A stretch of DNA of 64,000 nucleotides, from NCBI RefSeq assembly GCF_900091505.1, contig NZ_LT607409.1, positions 2,232,001 to 2,296,000 of the forward strand, given 5' to 3'. Below, in pieces: positions 52,104 to 60,710 of this stretch. The notes under the pieces were generated by a model that saw nothing but the letters and a program-made list of their open reading frames with translations, was not told the DNA's origin and made no database searches. The number at the start of each line of letters is the position of its first letter. Position 1 is the stretch's first letter. This DNA is from Micromonospora chokoriensis (GTDB lineage: Bacteria > Actinomycetota > Actinomycetes > Mycobacteriales > Micromonosporaceae). The translations under genes and the position numbers were made by a program.

Positions 52104-53933
52104 TTACCGGTGGCGCAGGCGTTGCCAGAGGCGGCGTAGCGGATTGCGAGGTCGGGGAACCCGGTCGGAACGCCTGCCGAGCAGGTCGGTGGCGAGCGCC
52201 GCGGTGGCCGGATCCACCTCCGGGGCGGCAAGCGCCAGATGGGCCAGTGAACCGGCGATCGGGACCGGCCGGGTCCGCGCCACGTCGGCCACGTCGGCGA
52301 GCCGCTCCGCCACCACCCGCGCCACGTCCGCGCGCACCGCGGGGTCCACCCAGGCGGCGGTCACCAGGGCGAACAGCGCCGCCTCGGTGACCCAGTCCTC
52401 GACCCCCCAGATCAGGTCGAGCAGCACCCGGCGGCGGGTCGAACCCTCCCACGGCTCGTCGGTGCGGTGGTGCAGCAGACCCAGGCAGGCCCACACCTGC
52501 ACACCCCGGACCCAGACCGACGGGTCGTGGGCGGCCAGTAGCCGACCCACCGCGTTGGCCGGTGCCGCGGGCGGGTGCACCAGCAGGCCGAGCAGGTCGG
52601 CCACGTCGAGACCGGCCAGGCTCACCGCCGCGTCGTAGGCCGCGGGCGGGTGTGGCCACGCCGGGTGCGCGATCTGTCCGATCCGTTCGACAGCCGTCGC
52701 CGAGGGGGTCGGCAGGGCCGGCGTGGGTACGTCGTCGGCGTACCGCCACAGCTGGTGGGCGGACGCCCGTCGCGGCTCGCGCGGGTCCGGTTCCAGCGGG
52801 CTCCCGACGACGTCGATCCGCAGCCCGGGGGCTGTCGACGCCGCCGTCCGGACAGCGCTCGGCGGGGCCGGGGCGGTCAGGTGTACGACGCTGCCGAGGC
52901 CGTTGTCGTCGTCGGCCACCGCCTGGCGCACCGCGTCGGGCAGCGGGCCGTCGGCCGGGGTCAGCTGACCGAGCCAGGGCCGGGCCCGGCAGCACTGGGC
53001 CAGATCGCCGTGCTCGTGGGTGTCGTCGGGGTGATCCCGGACGAAGTCGGCGAGCGCGACCAGGTGGGCCAGGTCGCCGTCGCGCAGGTGCCGCAGACGG
53101 TGTGCGGTGTGCACCGCGCAGTCGAACGACGGGTCGCGCGCCAGCGCCCGCTCGGTCCACTCCAGCGCCTCGTCGAGCCGGCCGATGTCGGCCAGGGTGC
53201 CGGCGATGTCCGCGTAGATCGCCAGGTCGTCGGGGTCCAGCTCGACGGCCCGACCGAGAGCCGCGAGGCCGTCGCGGGTCCGACCCGCGCTGCGGTACGC
53301 GTACCCGAGCCAGACCTCGCCCATCTTCGACTGCTGTGCGCGTACCCCCCGGGCGGCCCAGCGGACCGCCTGGGCGGCTTCGCCGACGCGCCGGGCCAGC
53401 GCGGACGCCGCTCCCAGCAGCAGGCTGTGCTCGGGGTGCACGGTGACCGCGTTGCGGGCCAGTGTCAGGTACGGCGTGAGGGCGGCGCGGCCGACCCGTG
53501 GCACCGGGTCGGGCAGGGCGGCGCACACCTGCATGAGGACGCGGGCGATGTGTTCGGGGTCCAGTCGTTCGGCCAGCTCGGGTGCGGTGACCCAGGGCAC
53601 CTCGGCCCACGGGGCGCCGGGCGCGTACGTGGTGGCCGCGGCCAGCAGTTCCAGCCCTTCGGCCGGGCGACCGGCGGTGGCGAGCAGGTGGGCGCGGGCG
53701 ACGACGGCGCCCACGAACGTGTGGTGGTTGATCGGGAAGAGGTCGAGGCCACCGTCGCTCACCGCGGCGAGTCGGGCCAGCGTCTCGTGCACCTCGGGCA
53801 GGGTGGGCGCCCGCGCCATCGCGCCGGCGAGGTGACCGGCGGCGTGGTGCAGGTCGCCCTCGTCCAGTGCCAGCCGGGCCAGCGCCAGCTCCTCCGTGGC
53901 GGAGAGCGCGGCATCGTCCGTTCCCTCGGGCAC
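52104..53933 (-). CDS. TPR-repeat protein, unknown function
   Basis: A 609-aa soluble protein. TPR-like helices are clearest at about residues 30-70 (ALARLALDEGDLHHAAGHLAGAM) and 210-270 (GLAALGRAVELDPDDLAIYADIAGTLADIGRLDEALEWTERAL). The C-terminal part (about 430-590) is also helical, with HEAT-like spacing. GTG 53933 has AGGAC upstream; an in-frame ATG at 53999 is another option. No catalytic motif; it may be a scaffold. Confidence 0.7.
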   Translation of the reverse strand: MPEGTDDAALSATEELALARLALDEGDLHHAAGHLAGAMARAPTLPEVHETLARLAAVSDGGLDLFPINHHTFVGAVVARAHLLATAGRPAEGLELLAAATTYAPGAPWAEVPWVTAPELAERLDPEHIARVLMQVCAALPDPVPRVGRAALTPYLTLARNAVTVHPEHSLLLGAASALARRVGEAAQAVRWAARGVRAQQSKMGEVWLGYAYRSAGRTRDGLAALGRAVELDPDDLAIYADIAGTLADIGRLDEALEWTERALARDPSFDCAVHTAHRLRHLRDGDLAHLVALADFVRDHPDDTHEHGDLAQCCRARPWLGQLTPADGPLPDAVRQAVADDDNGLGSVVHLTAPAPPSAVRTAASTAPGLRIDVVGSPLEPDPREPRRASAHQLWRYADDVPTPALPTPSATAVERIGQIAHPAWPHPPAAYDAAVSLAGLDVADLLGLLVHPPAAPANAVGRLLAAHDPSVWVRGVQVWACLGLLHHRTDEPWEGSTRRRVLLDLIWGVEDWVTEAALFALVTAAWVDPAVRADVARVVAERLADVADVARTRPVPIAGSLAHLALAAPEVDPATAALATDLLGRRSDRVPRPRNPLRRLWQRLRHR

Positions 53934-54103
53934 GTCGTCCTCTCGTCGCAGACTCAACCGTGTGTGCAGCGGGCCAAGCGTAGTTGATATTGGGATCATT
54001 CGGTGATCATCTGCGCACTCCTGCTCGTTAAATTGCTCGAATATGGGGAATGGTGCAAGACTGAGCAGGAAACGCGCGGGAACCGCGCAGGGGAGGAGTG
54101 TCC

Positions 54104-55156
54104 GTGACACGCGCAGGGGCTGGCATGGCCGCCGACATCGACGAGCAGCCGGCCGGCTACGCACGGCTGCTCTCCGCCGCCAACGCCGCCGAGATCGCCC
54201 GGGTGGCGGCGGTCATCGCCGAACGCCGTCCGCGGCACGTGGTCTTCACCGCCCGGGGCACCTCCGACCACGCGGCCCTCTACGGCGCGTACCTGACCGA
54301 GATCCGGCTCGGCCTGCCCGCCGGGCTCGCCTCACCCAGCGTGGTCACCCTGTTCGGGGCCCGACCCGACCTGTCCGGCGCGCTCGTCGTCGGGGTCAGT
54401 CAGAGCGGCGGTTCCCCCGACCTGGCCGAGGTGCTGCGTGCCGCCCGCGCCTCCGGTGCGCTGACCCTCGCGGTGACCAACGCCCCCGACTCTCCGCTGG
54501 TCGACGTGGCCGAGCTGAGCGTCGACATCGCCGCCGGGCACGAGCGGGCGGTGGCCGCCACCAAGACGTACACCGCCGAGCTGCTCGCCCTGCTGATGCT
54601 GGTGGAGGGGGTCCGAGCCGGCGACGGCGTGCTCCCGGCCGCCGAGCGGCAGGCGCTCGACGCGCTGCCCGAACTGGCCGCCCGCACCCTCGCCGACGAC
54701 ACTCCGGCCCGACTCGCGCCGCGCTACCGGTTCGCCCGGCAACTGGTCACCACCGGTCGGGGGTACGCGTACCCGACCGCCCGGGAGGCCGCGCTGAAGC
54801 TGATGGAGACCTCCTACCTGCCGGCGCTCGCGTTCTCCGGCGCCGACCTGCTGCACGGTCCGCTCGCGATGACCGACCCGGAGGTCCCGGTGCTCGCCGT
54901 GGTCGGCTCCGGCCCGGGTGGACGGTCGATGGGTGAGGTGCTGCCCCGCCTCGGTGAACGCCGCGCCGACGTGGTGGTGGTCGGCTCCGCCGAGGTGCCG
55001 GGGGCCACCCGGCTGGCCGTTCCCGAGGTCGACGAGCGGTACGCCCCACTGCTGGACATCCTGCCGTTGCAGCGGTTGGCCCTGGCCCTGGCCCTCACCC
55101 GGGGTGAGGACCCGGACGCGCCACGCGGGTTGAAGAAGGTCACCGCGACGATGTGA
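54104..55156 (+). CDS. SIS-domain sugar isomerase (GlmS C-terminal-like)
   Basis: A 350-aa protein with two SIS domains: FTARGTSDHAALYGAYLTEI ... GVSQSGGSPDLAEVL in the first, and GRGYAYPTAREAALKLMETS ... LLHGPLAMTD in the second. The arrangement matches the isomerase half of GlmS but lacks the glutaminase domain, so it cannot use glutamine; an AgaS/FrlB-type deaminase or isomerase role is likely. GTG 54104 has GGGAGGAG five bases before it; the earlier GTG at 54098 is too close to that site. Confidence 0.85.
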   Translation: MTRAGAGMAADIDEQPAGYARLLSAANAAEIARVAAVIAERRPRHVVFTARGTSDHAALYGAYLTEIRLGLPAGLASPSVVTLFGARPDLSGALVVGVSQSGGSPDLAEVLRAARASGALTLAVTNAPDSPLVDVAELSVDIAAGHERAVAATKTYTAELLALLMLVEGVRAGDGVLPAAERQALDALPELAARTLADDTPARLAPRYRFARQLVTTGRGYAYPTAREAALKLMETSYLPALAFSGADLLHGPLAMTDPEVPVLAVVGSGPGGRSMGEVLPRLGERRADVVVVGSAEVPGATRLAVPEVDERYAPLLDILPLQRLALALALTRGEDPDAPRGLKKVTATM

Positions 55157-55181
55157 GGCGCGGCGTGGCACCCTGGTCACC

Positions 55182-56774
55182 GTGTCCACGCTGCGCGACC
55201 TCGCCGAGGAGCACACCCATCTCCGTCCGGCCGACATCGACCACCTGCACCGCATCGCCGGCGACTGGCAACTGCTCTCCGATCTGTCCTTCGCCGACCT
55301 GCTGCTCTGGGTGCCGGTCGACGCCGACGGCACGTTCCTCTGCGTCGCCCAGGTCCGCCCGACGACCGCCCCCACCGCGTACCAGGACGACCAGGTGGGG
55401 CGCATCGTCGGCGGGCCGGAGGTGGCCCACCTGGGCGTCGCGTACTCCCAGGGCCGGATCTGGCGCGAGGGTGACCCGGTCTGGTACGGCGACGTGCCGG
55501 CCCGGCACGAGGCGATCCCGGTCCGGCTGCGCACCGCCGAGGGGGAGGCCGGTGAGGTGATCGCCGTGGTGGGGCGGGACACCAACCTCTCCACCGCGCG
55601 TACGCCGAGTCAGCTGGAACTCAACTACCTGACCACAGCGGACGACCTGGCGCAGATGATCGCGGACGGCACCTTCCCGCCGCCCCGGCATCCCGGCGAG
55701 ACCACCTCCGCGCCCCGGGTCGGCGACGGCCTCGTCCGGCTCGACGCCGGGGGGAAGGTCACCTACGCCAGCCCGAACGCCCAGTCCGCGTACCGCCGAC
55801 TGGGCTACGCCTCCCATCTGGTGGGTGAGGACCTGGCCGCGCTGCACCGCCGGCTGGCCGGCGATCCGTTGGAGGGCACCGAGGCGGCGAACGGCATCCT
55901 GGCCGCGCTGCGCGGCGAGGGGCCGCCGCGACGGGAGATCGACGCCCGCGGGGCCACGATGCTCACCCGGGCGTTGCCGCTGATGCCCGCCGGGGTGCCG
56001 ATCGGCGCGCTGGTGCTGGTCCGGGACATCACCGAGGTCCGGCGTCGCGACCGGGCGCTGATCACCAAGGACGCCACCATCCGGGAGATCCACCACCGGG
56101 TGAAGAACAACCTCCAGACCGTGGCCGCGCTGCTGCGGTTGCAGGCCCGCCGGGTGGCCATGCCGGAAGCGCGGGTCGCGCTGGAGGAGTCGGTACGCCG
56201 GGTCGCGTCGATCGCCCTGGTGCACGAGACGCTCTCCATGTCCAGCGACGAGGCGGTCGAGTTCGACGGCATCGTCGACCGGGTCTCCAGCGCGGCGACC
56301 GAGGTCGCGGCGACCGAGGTGAGCGTCGGCATGCGACGGCGGGGCAGTTTCGGCGTGCTGCCGGCGGAGATCGCCACCTCGTTGGTGATGGTCCTCAACG
56401 AGTTGCTGCTCAACGCCGTCGAGCACGGCTTTCCGCCGAGCGACGAGGAGGCCGAGCCCCGGACCGCCGCCGCCTCCGGAATGGTGCCGGTCGCGGTGCC
56501 CGAGGTCGACCCGGAGCTGCGACCCGAGGTGGTGGTCTCGGCGCACCGGTTCCGCAAGATGCTGCACGTCTCGGTGGCCGACAACGGGCGCGGCCTGCCG
56601 CCGGACTTCGACGCCGAACGTGCCAGTCGGCTCGGCCTCCAGATCGTCCGGGCCCTGGTCACCGGGGAGTTGCGCGGCACCATCGAGCTGCGCGCCGGAG
56701 CCAACGGCGGCACCGAGGCGGTGCTGGTCGTCCCGCTGGCGCGTAACGCCCCGGACGGTCGCTCACAGGCCTGA
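55182..56774 (+). CDS. pdtaS: PdtaS-like sensor histidine kinase
   Basis: A 530-aa soluble kinase. Residues 1-150 form a GAF-like sensor (LSFADLLLWVPVDADGTFLC), a PAS-like domain follows (YASPNAQSAYRRLGY), then the HisKA_2 dimer helix with the phospho-accepting His in IREIHHRVKNNLQTVAALL and a GHKL ATPase domain (NELLLNAVEHGF, DNGRGLPPDF). In M. tuberculosis, Rv3220c PdtaS is encoded near sigH and signals to an antitermination regulator, PdtaR. No pdtaR-like gene is visible in this window. Confidence 0.87.
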   Translation: MSTLRDLAEEHTHLRPADIDHLHRIAGDWQLLSDLSFADLLLWVPVDADGTFLCVAQVRPTTAPTAYQDDQVGRIVGGPEVAHLGVAYSQGRIWREGDPVWYGDVPARHEAIPVRLRTAEGEAGEVIAVVGRDTNLSTARTPSQLELNYLTTADDLAQMIADGTFPPPRHPGETTSAPRVGDGLVRLDAGGKVTYASPNAQSAYRRLGYASHLVGEDLAALHRRLAGDPLEGTEAANGILAALRGEGPPRREIDARGATMLTRALPLMPAGVPIGALVLVRDITEVRRRDRALITKDATIREIHHRVKNNLQTVAALLRLQARRVAMPEARVALEESVRRVASIALVHETLSMSSDEAVEFDGIVDRVSSAATEVAATEVSVGMRRRGSFGVLPAEIATSLVMVLNELLLNAVEHGFPPSDEEAEPRTAAASGMVPVAVPEVDPELRPEVVVSAHRFRKMLHVSVADNGRGLPPDFDAERASRLGLQIVRALVTGELRGTIELRAGANGGTEAVLVVPLARNAPDGRSQA

Positions 56775-56799
56775 AGCGCACGCCTGGCGTTCCGGTCGT

Positions 56800-56850
56800 G
56801 TCATAAATATGACTCAGAGGTATATCGCCTTCTCGGAGGTACATCGCCTT
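56800..56850. repeat. AT-rich palindrome plus 19-bp direct repeats
   Basis: GTCATAAATATGAC (56800-56813) is a perfect palindrome. Directly after it, GAGGTATATCGCCTT and GAGGTACATCGCCTT (56817-56831, 56836-56850) repeat with a period of 19 bases and one mismatch. It sits between the convergent pdtaS and GT39 genes and is far more AT-rich than its surroundings. Confidence 0.7.
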
Positions 56851-56877
56851 GAGGAAGACGCCGCCGCCGGCGCCGGC

Positions 56878-58404
56878 TCAGTTGGCGGGGCGGGTCAGCA
56901 GGGCGACGGCCAGGCCGGGGCGCTGCCAAACCTGGGTGACGGTGAACTGCGCGCGGAGCGCGTCCCCCTTGGCGCCGGGCACGGCGGCCGCCGGATCGGT
57001 GTGCCGGCCGCTGACGACCAGCCACACCCGGTGCGTGCCGGCCAGGCACTGCGCCGGTTGGGGGCACTCGGCGGCCCACAGGTCCCCCCGGCGGGCCTCG
57101 TCCTCGGTGACCAGCACATCGCGGGGCGGGTCGTGGAGGTGGTATTCGATGCCGAGGTCGAGGAAGAGCCAGCTGTGGCGGGGTGAGTAGACCACCGCGT
57201 CGCCCGGCCGCTGACCGTCACCGATCACCCGTGCCGCGCCCGCGTAGTCCACCGGCGCGTTGCGCGGCCACTCGTGGGTCCGCCGCAGCGCGGCCTGGTC
57301 GGGGAGGCCGAGCAGCCCGGCCAGGAGCACCACGGCGAGCGCGGCCGGTGCGGCCACCGCGGCCAGGGCCGCGCCCGCCAACAGGCACGCGAAGGGCACC
57401 ACGAAGACCAGGTACCGGGGCACCCACAGGGGTACGACAGCGCCGGCAGCGAAGAGCAGCAGCACCGGCAGCAGCACCGCGCTCACCGGCAGCAGCGCCC
57501 GACGTCCGAGCCGTGCCGCGCCCAACGCGGCCACCCCGAGCAGCAGACCGCCCACCACACTGCTCTGGGCCACGCCGCCGGGCAGCGCGGTCAGGTCGTC
57601 CAGCCGGGACAGACCGACCCAGTTCAGCTGCCGAGACTGCTGGGTCCGGGCCTTGACCAGCAACGGACCGGCGAGCAGCACCACCGGCACCACGGCGACG
57701 ACCCACCGCCACACCCGCCGGTCCCGCGCCTCCTTGCGATCGCCCGGCACGGTGGTGCCCGAGGCGGCGAGTCCGCGCCACCAGGCGAGCACGACGACCA
57801 GCGCGTGCGCGGCGAGCAGCGTCAGCGCGATCAGGTGGACGAGTCCGAGAGCGGTGACCGCGACGGCGTACCCGGCCCAACGGGCCCAGCTCGGCCGTCG
57901 CAGCGCGGTCACCAGGAGCACCGTGGCGAGCACCGCGAGCATGGTGGCCAGCGCGTACGGGCGGGCCTCCTGGCCGTAGCGCGACGTGCCGGGGAGCACC
58001 GCGAACAGCAGGCCGGCGAAGAGGCCGGTGCGCCGGTCGACGAGCCGCGCGCCGAGCACGGCGAGCAGCCCGGCGGCCACTGTCATCGCCAGCACGGCCG
58101 GCACGCGCAGGGCGATGGTGGAGTCGCCGGCGATCCTGGTCCAGACGTGCATCAGCAGGTAGTACGGCCCGGTGGCGGCGTCGATGGTGTCGGCCAGGCG
58201 GGCCAGGTCGGTGGGTGACCGGGTGGCCGCGCTCCAGGTGGCCAGCTCGTCGCGCCAGAGTTGGGCGGAGCCCAGCCCGGTCACCGTCACCGCCAGGGTC
58301 ACCAGCGCCGGGGGGAGCCATACCGGTGGGCGGCGCAGGTGGTCCCACGCCGCCCCGCTCGACTTCTCGGACAATCCGCCCACGGTTCGAGCCTGCCACG
58401 GCAC
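56878..58404 (-). CDS. GT39/ArnT-like membrane glycosyltransferase
   Basis: A 508-aa protein with about 10-12 helices. After the first helix comes the acidic QLWRDELATWSAATRSP loop, like the DE/DD motif that holds the metal and lipid-sugar in protein mannosyltransferases. RYGQEARPYALATMLAVLA is the second family signature. The C-terminal 110 residues are soluble. It probably transfers a sugar from polyprenyl phosphate at the outer membrane face. Starts at GTG 58404 or 58383 are both plausible. Confidence 0.82.
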   Translation of the reverse strand: MPWQARTVGGLSEKSSGAAWDHLRRPPVWLPPALVTLAVTVTGLGSAQLWRDELATWSAATRSPTDLARLADTIDAATGPYYLLMHVWTRIAGDSTIALRVPAVLAMTVAAGLLAVLGARLVDRRTGLFAGLLFAVLPGTSRYGQEARPYALATMLAVLATVLLVTALRRPSWARWAGYAVAVTALGLVHLIALTLLAAHALVVVLAWWRGLAASGTTVPGDRKEARDRRVWRWVVAVVPVVLLAGPLLVKARTQQSRQLNWVGLSRLDDLTALPGGVAQSSVVGGLLLGVAALGAARLGRRALLPVSAVLLPVLLLFAAGAVVPLWVPRYLVFVVPFACLLAGAALAAVAAPAALAVVLLAGLLGLPDQAALRRTHEWPRNAPVDYAGAARVIGDGQRPGDAVVYSPRHSWLFLDLGIEYHLHDPPRDVLVTEDEARRGDLWAAECPQPAQCLAGTHRVWLVVSGRHTDPAAAVPGAKGDALRAQFTVTQVWQRPGLAVALLTRPAN

Positions 58405-58419
58405 TGCCGCCCGTGGGTG

Positions 58420-59445
58420 TCAGCCGGCGGCAGGCGGTGGCCGCCAGGCCGGCATCACGTCGTTCGGGCGGGCGGTCTTCGCCGGGTCACGCTCGACGAG
58501 GTCACCGAGCAGCGCGTCGATCCGTGCGGTCAGCTCGTCGTCCAGCCGTACCGCGGTGGCCGCCGCCGTCTCGGCGAGCTGCTCGGGTCGGGACGCGCCG
58601 ACGATCGCCCCGGCCACTGTCGGCCGGTGCAGCACCCACGCCACCGCCAACTGGGCCATCGTGCAGCCGGCGGCCTCCGCGATCGACCGGAGTTCGCGTA
58701 CCCGGGAGAGCAGCAGGTCCGACGAGTACCGGGCGATGAACGACCCGCCGAAGCCGTCGGTCGCCCGGGAGCCGGCGGGCGGACGTCGGCCGGGCCGGTA
58801 ACGACCGGTCAGTACGCCCATCGCGAGCGGCGCCCAGGCCAGCTGACCGAGGCCGAACTCGGCGCAGGTGGGCACCACCTCGGCCTCCACCACCCGCCAC
58901 AGCATCGAGTACTGCGGCTGGTTGGCGATGAACGGCACCCGCAGTTCGGCGGCGAGCCGCAGGCCCTCCCGCAACTGCGGGGCGGTCCACTCGGAGACGC
59001 CGACGTAGAGCACCTTGCCCTGGCGGACCAGGTCCGCGAAGGCGAGCATCGTCTCCTCCAGCGGCACCGTGTCGTCGTACCGGTGCGCCTGGTAGAGGTC
59101 GACGTAGTCGGTGCCCAGCCGGTTCAGCGAGGCGTGGCAGCCCTCGATGATGTGCTTGCGGGACAGCCCGGCGTCGTTGGCCCCCGGCCCGACCGGCAGG
59201 CACACCTTCGTGCACAGCTCGACCGAGCTGCGCCGGACGCCGCTCAGGGCCCTGCCCAGCGCCTCCTCGGCCCGACCCTGGGCGTACCGGTCGGCGGTGT
59301 CGAAGGTGGTGATGCCCGCGTCCAGGGCGGCGGCCACGCACGCGGCCGCCGCATCGTCGTCGAGTTGGTTTCCGTGGGTGACCCAGTTGCCGTACGCGAC
59401 CGCGCTGACGCGCAGGCCGGAACGGCCCAGTTGCCGGTACTCCAT
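58420..59445 (-). CDS. Aldo/keto reductase
   Basis: A 341-aa AKR. MEYRQLGRSGLRVSAVAYGNW opens the TIM barrel; the catalytic Asp and Tyr are in FDTADRYAQGRAEEALGRAL, the Lys in LCTKVCLP, and His in LYQAHRYDD. The NADPH-binding end is IVGASRPEQLAETA. ATG 59445 gives the family's start. It is divergent from the ArsR-type regulator, which may control it. Confidence 0.9.
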   Translation of the reverse strand: MEYRQLGRSGLRVSAVAYGNWVTHGNQLDDDAAAACVAAALDAGITTFDTADRYAQGRAEEALGRALSGVRRSSVELCTKVCLPVGPGANDAGLSRKHIIEGCHASLNRLGTDYVDLYQAHRYDDTVPLEETMLAFADLVRQGKVLYVGVSEWTAPQLREGLRLAAELRVPFIANQPQYSMLWRVVEAEVVPTCAEFGLGQLAWAPLAMGVLTGRYRPGRRPPAGSRATDGFGGSFIARYSSDLLLSRVRELRSIAEAAGCTMAQLAVAWVLHRPTVAGAIVGASRPEQLAETAAATAVRLDDELTARIDALLGDLVERDPAKTARPNDVMPAWRPPPAAG

Positions 59446-59507
59446 ATGAGGATCCTCGGGTCGCTGGGAACTGTCGCCGAAGCGTTCGAACGTGGTCGAA
59501 TCCGTCG

Positions 59508-60419
59508 GTGATCGAGGTTCGGTTCTCACCCGAGGACCTGAGTCGGGTCCGGTTCGTGCACTCGCCCCTGGCCGAGCTGGTGGCCAGTTCCTGGGCGCTG
59601 CGCAAGCCGGCGAAGTACTGGATGCACCGTCCGTGGCGGGAGCGTGCCGAGCGACTGCTACCGGATGCCGGCCTGGAGCCGTTGTTGGCGGTGCTCAGGT
59701 CGTCCAACGGCTATGTGCCGGACTTCCTCACTCCGATCGGAGGGGCACCGAATCTGGCGGCCGAGTTGCGGGCGGTCGCCGGCACCGACCCGAGAGTGGT
59801 GCGACGGCAGCTGGAACGCGCCGGAGCGCCGGTGTTGTCGGCGGACGAGCTGGTCGCGCAGCTCCACAGGTACTTCACAGTGCTGATCGCGCCGGACTGG
59901 CCCCGGCTGCGGGCACTGGCGCTGGCCGACGTCCGGCGGCGGACGCTGCTCGCCGCCGAGCAGGGCGGGCGCACCCTGCTGCACGAGGTGCACCCGTTGA
60001 TCCGGTGGGACGGTGCGGCGCTGCGGGTTGCCGTCGGCACGGCCCTGCCGGCCGACCGGGACGGACGCCCGTGGACGCTGTTGCCCACCGCGTTCTCCGG
60101 GCCGACGGTGCACGCGATCCTGGAAGGTGACGCCGGGCCCGCCCTCTGCTATCCGCCGGTCGGGTTGGGTGGGCTGTGGGACTCGCCGCCGCCGAGCGCC
60201 GCGCTGGGCGCTCTGCTCGGTGGTACGCGGGCGGCGGTGCTGTCCCTGCTCGACACACCGCTGAGCACCGGCGAGCTGGCCGCGATGTTGCGGCTCGCGC
60301 CGGCGACCGCGTCGCACCACCTCACCACGCTGCGGGACAACGGCCTGATCGCTGGCGTACGACAGGGGCGGGTGGTGCGTTATGCCCGAACTGTCCTCGG
60401 TGACCAGCTGGTCGGCTGA
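59508..60419 (+). CDS. ArsR-type regulator with large N-terminal domain (DUF5937-like)
   Basis: A 303-aa protein. The C-terminal winged helix is AAVLSLLDTPLSTGELAAML followed by RLAPATASHHLTTLRDNGL (residues about 240-290). The first 220 residues are a domain beginning VEVRFSPEDLSRVRFVHSPL-like (DUF5937 type). No metal-binding CxC motif is present. It is divergent from the aldo/keto reductase. Ligand unknown. Confidence 0.78.
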   Translation: MIEVRFSPEDLSRVRFVHSPLAELVASSWALRKPAKYWMHRPWRERAERLLPDAGLEPLLAVLRSSNGYVPDFLTPIGGAPNLAAELRAVAGTDPRVVRRQLERAGAPVLSADELVAQLHRYFTVLIAPDWPRLRALALADVRRRTLLAAEQGGRTLLHEVHPLIRWDGAALRVAVGTALPADRDGRPWTLLPTAFSGPTVHAILEGDAGPALCYPPVGLGGLWDSPPPSAALGALLGGTRAAVLSLLDTPLSTGELAAMLRLAPATASHHLTTLRDNGLIAGVRQGRVVRYARTVLGDQLVG

Positions 60420-60455
60420 CCGCCGGCCCGTGATGTGGGATCCCGCACGCGGACA

Positions 60456-60485
60456 TTGGCCGGCCCCCTTGGGGTGTGGCAGCAT
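60456..60485 (+). promoter_or_regulatory. Promoter of the sulfur-reduction leader
   Basis: TTGGCC-N18-CAGCAT, with CAGCAT six bases before the leader ATG, which fits a leaderless transcript. A GGGATCCC palindrome (60437-60444) lies just upstream of the -35. Confidence 0.45.
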
Positions 60486-60491
60486 GGGCGC

Positions 60492-60578
60492 ATGACCGCC
60501 GCAGTCGTTCGCCGCTTCGTGGCCCGTCGCCACGTCGATTACGGCCGCGTGCGCAGCGCGATCTGTCCGGCCGACTGA
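60492..60578 (+). CDS. Cysteine-type leader peptide (28 codons)
   Basis: The peptide reads MTAAVVRRFVARRH, then VDYGRVRSAICPAD. The RRHVDxxRxxSAxC core resembles the short actinobacterial leader peptides seen ahead of sulfur genes, and the last cysteine could sense Cys-tRNA supply. Its ATG follows the CAGCAT -10 by six bases, so it may be the first codon of the transcript. The sulfite reductase gene starts 133 bases after it; a CCCGC/GCGGG hairpin at about 60640-60655 lies between. Confidence 0.75.
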   Translation: MTAAVVRRFVARRHVDYGRVRSAICPAD

Positions 60579-60710
60579 CGACGCCCGACCAATCCGTCTC
60601 GGGCGCGCTCCGCGCCGGCTGTCACTGACACCGTTGTCCCGCCCGCTCACGCGGGCCGGCCGCCGCGCCCCGCGTACCCCGAGGCACAGCAGACAACGGA
60701 GGACGCCGCG

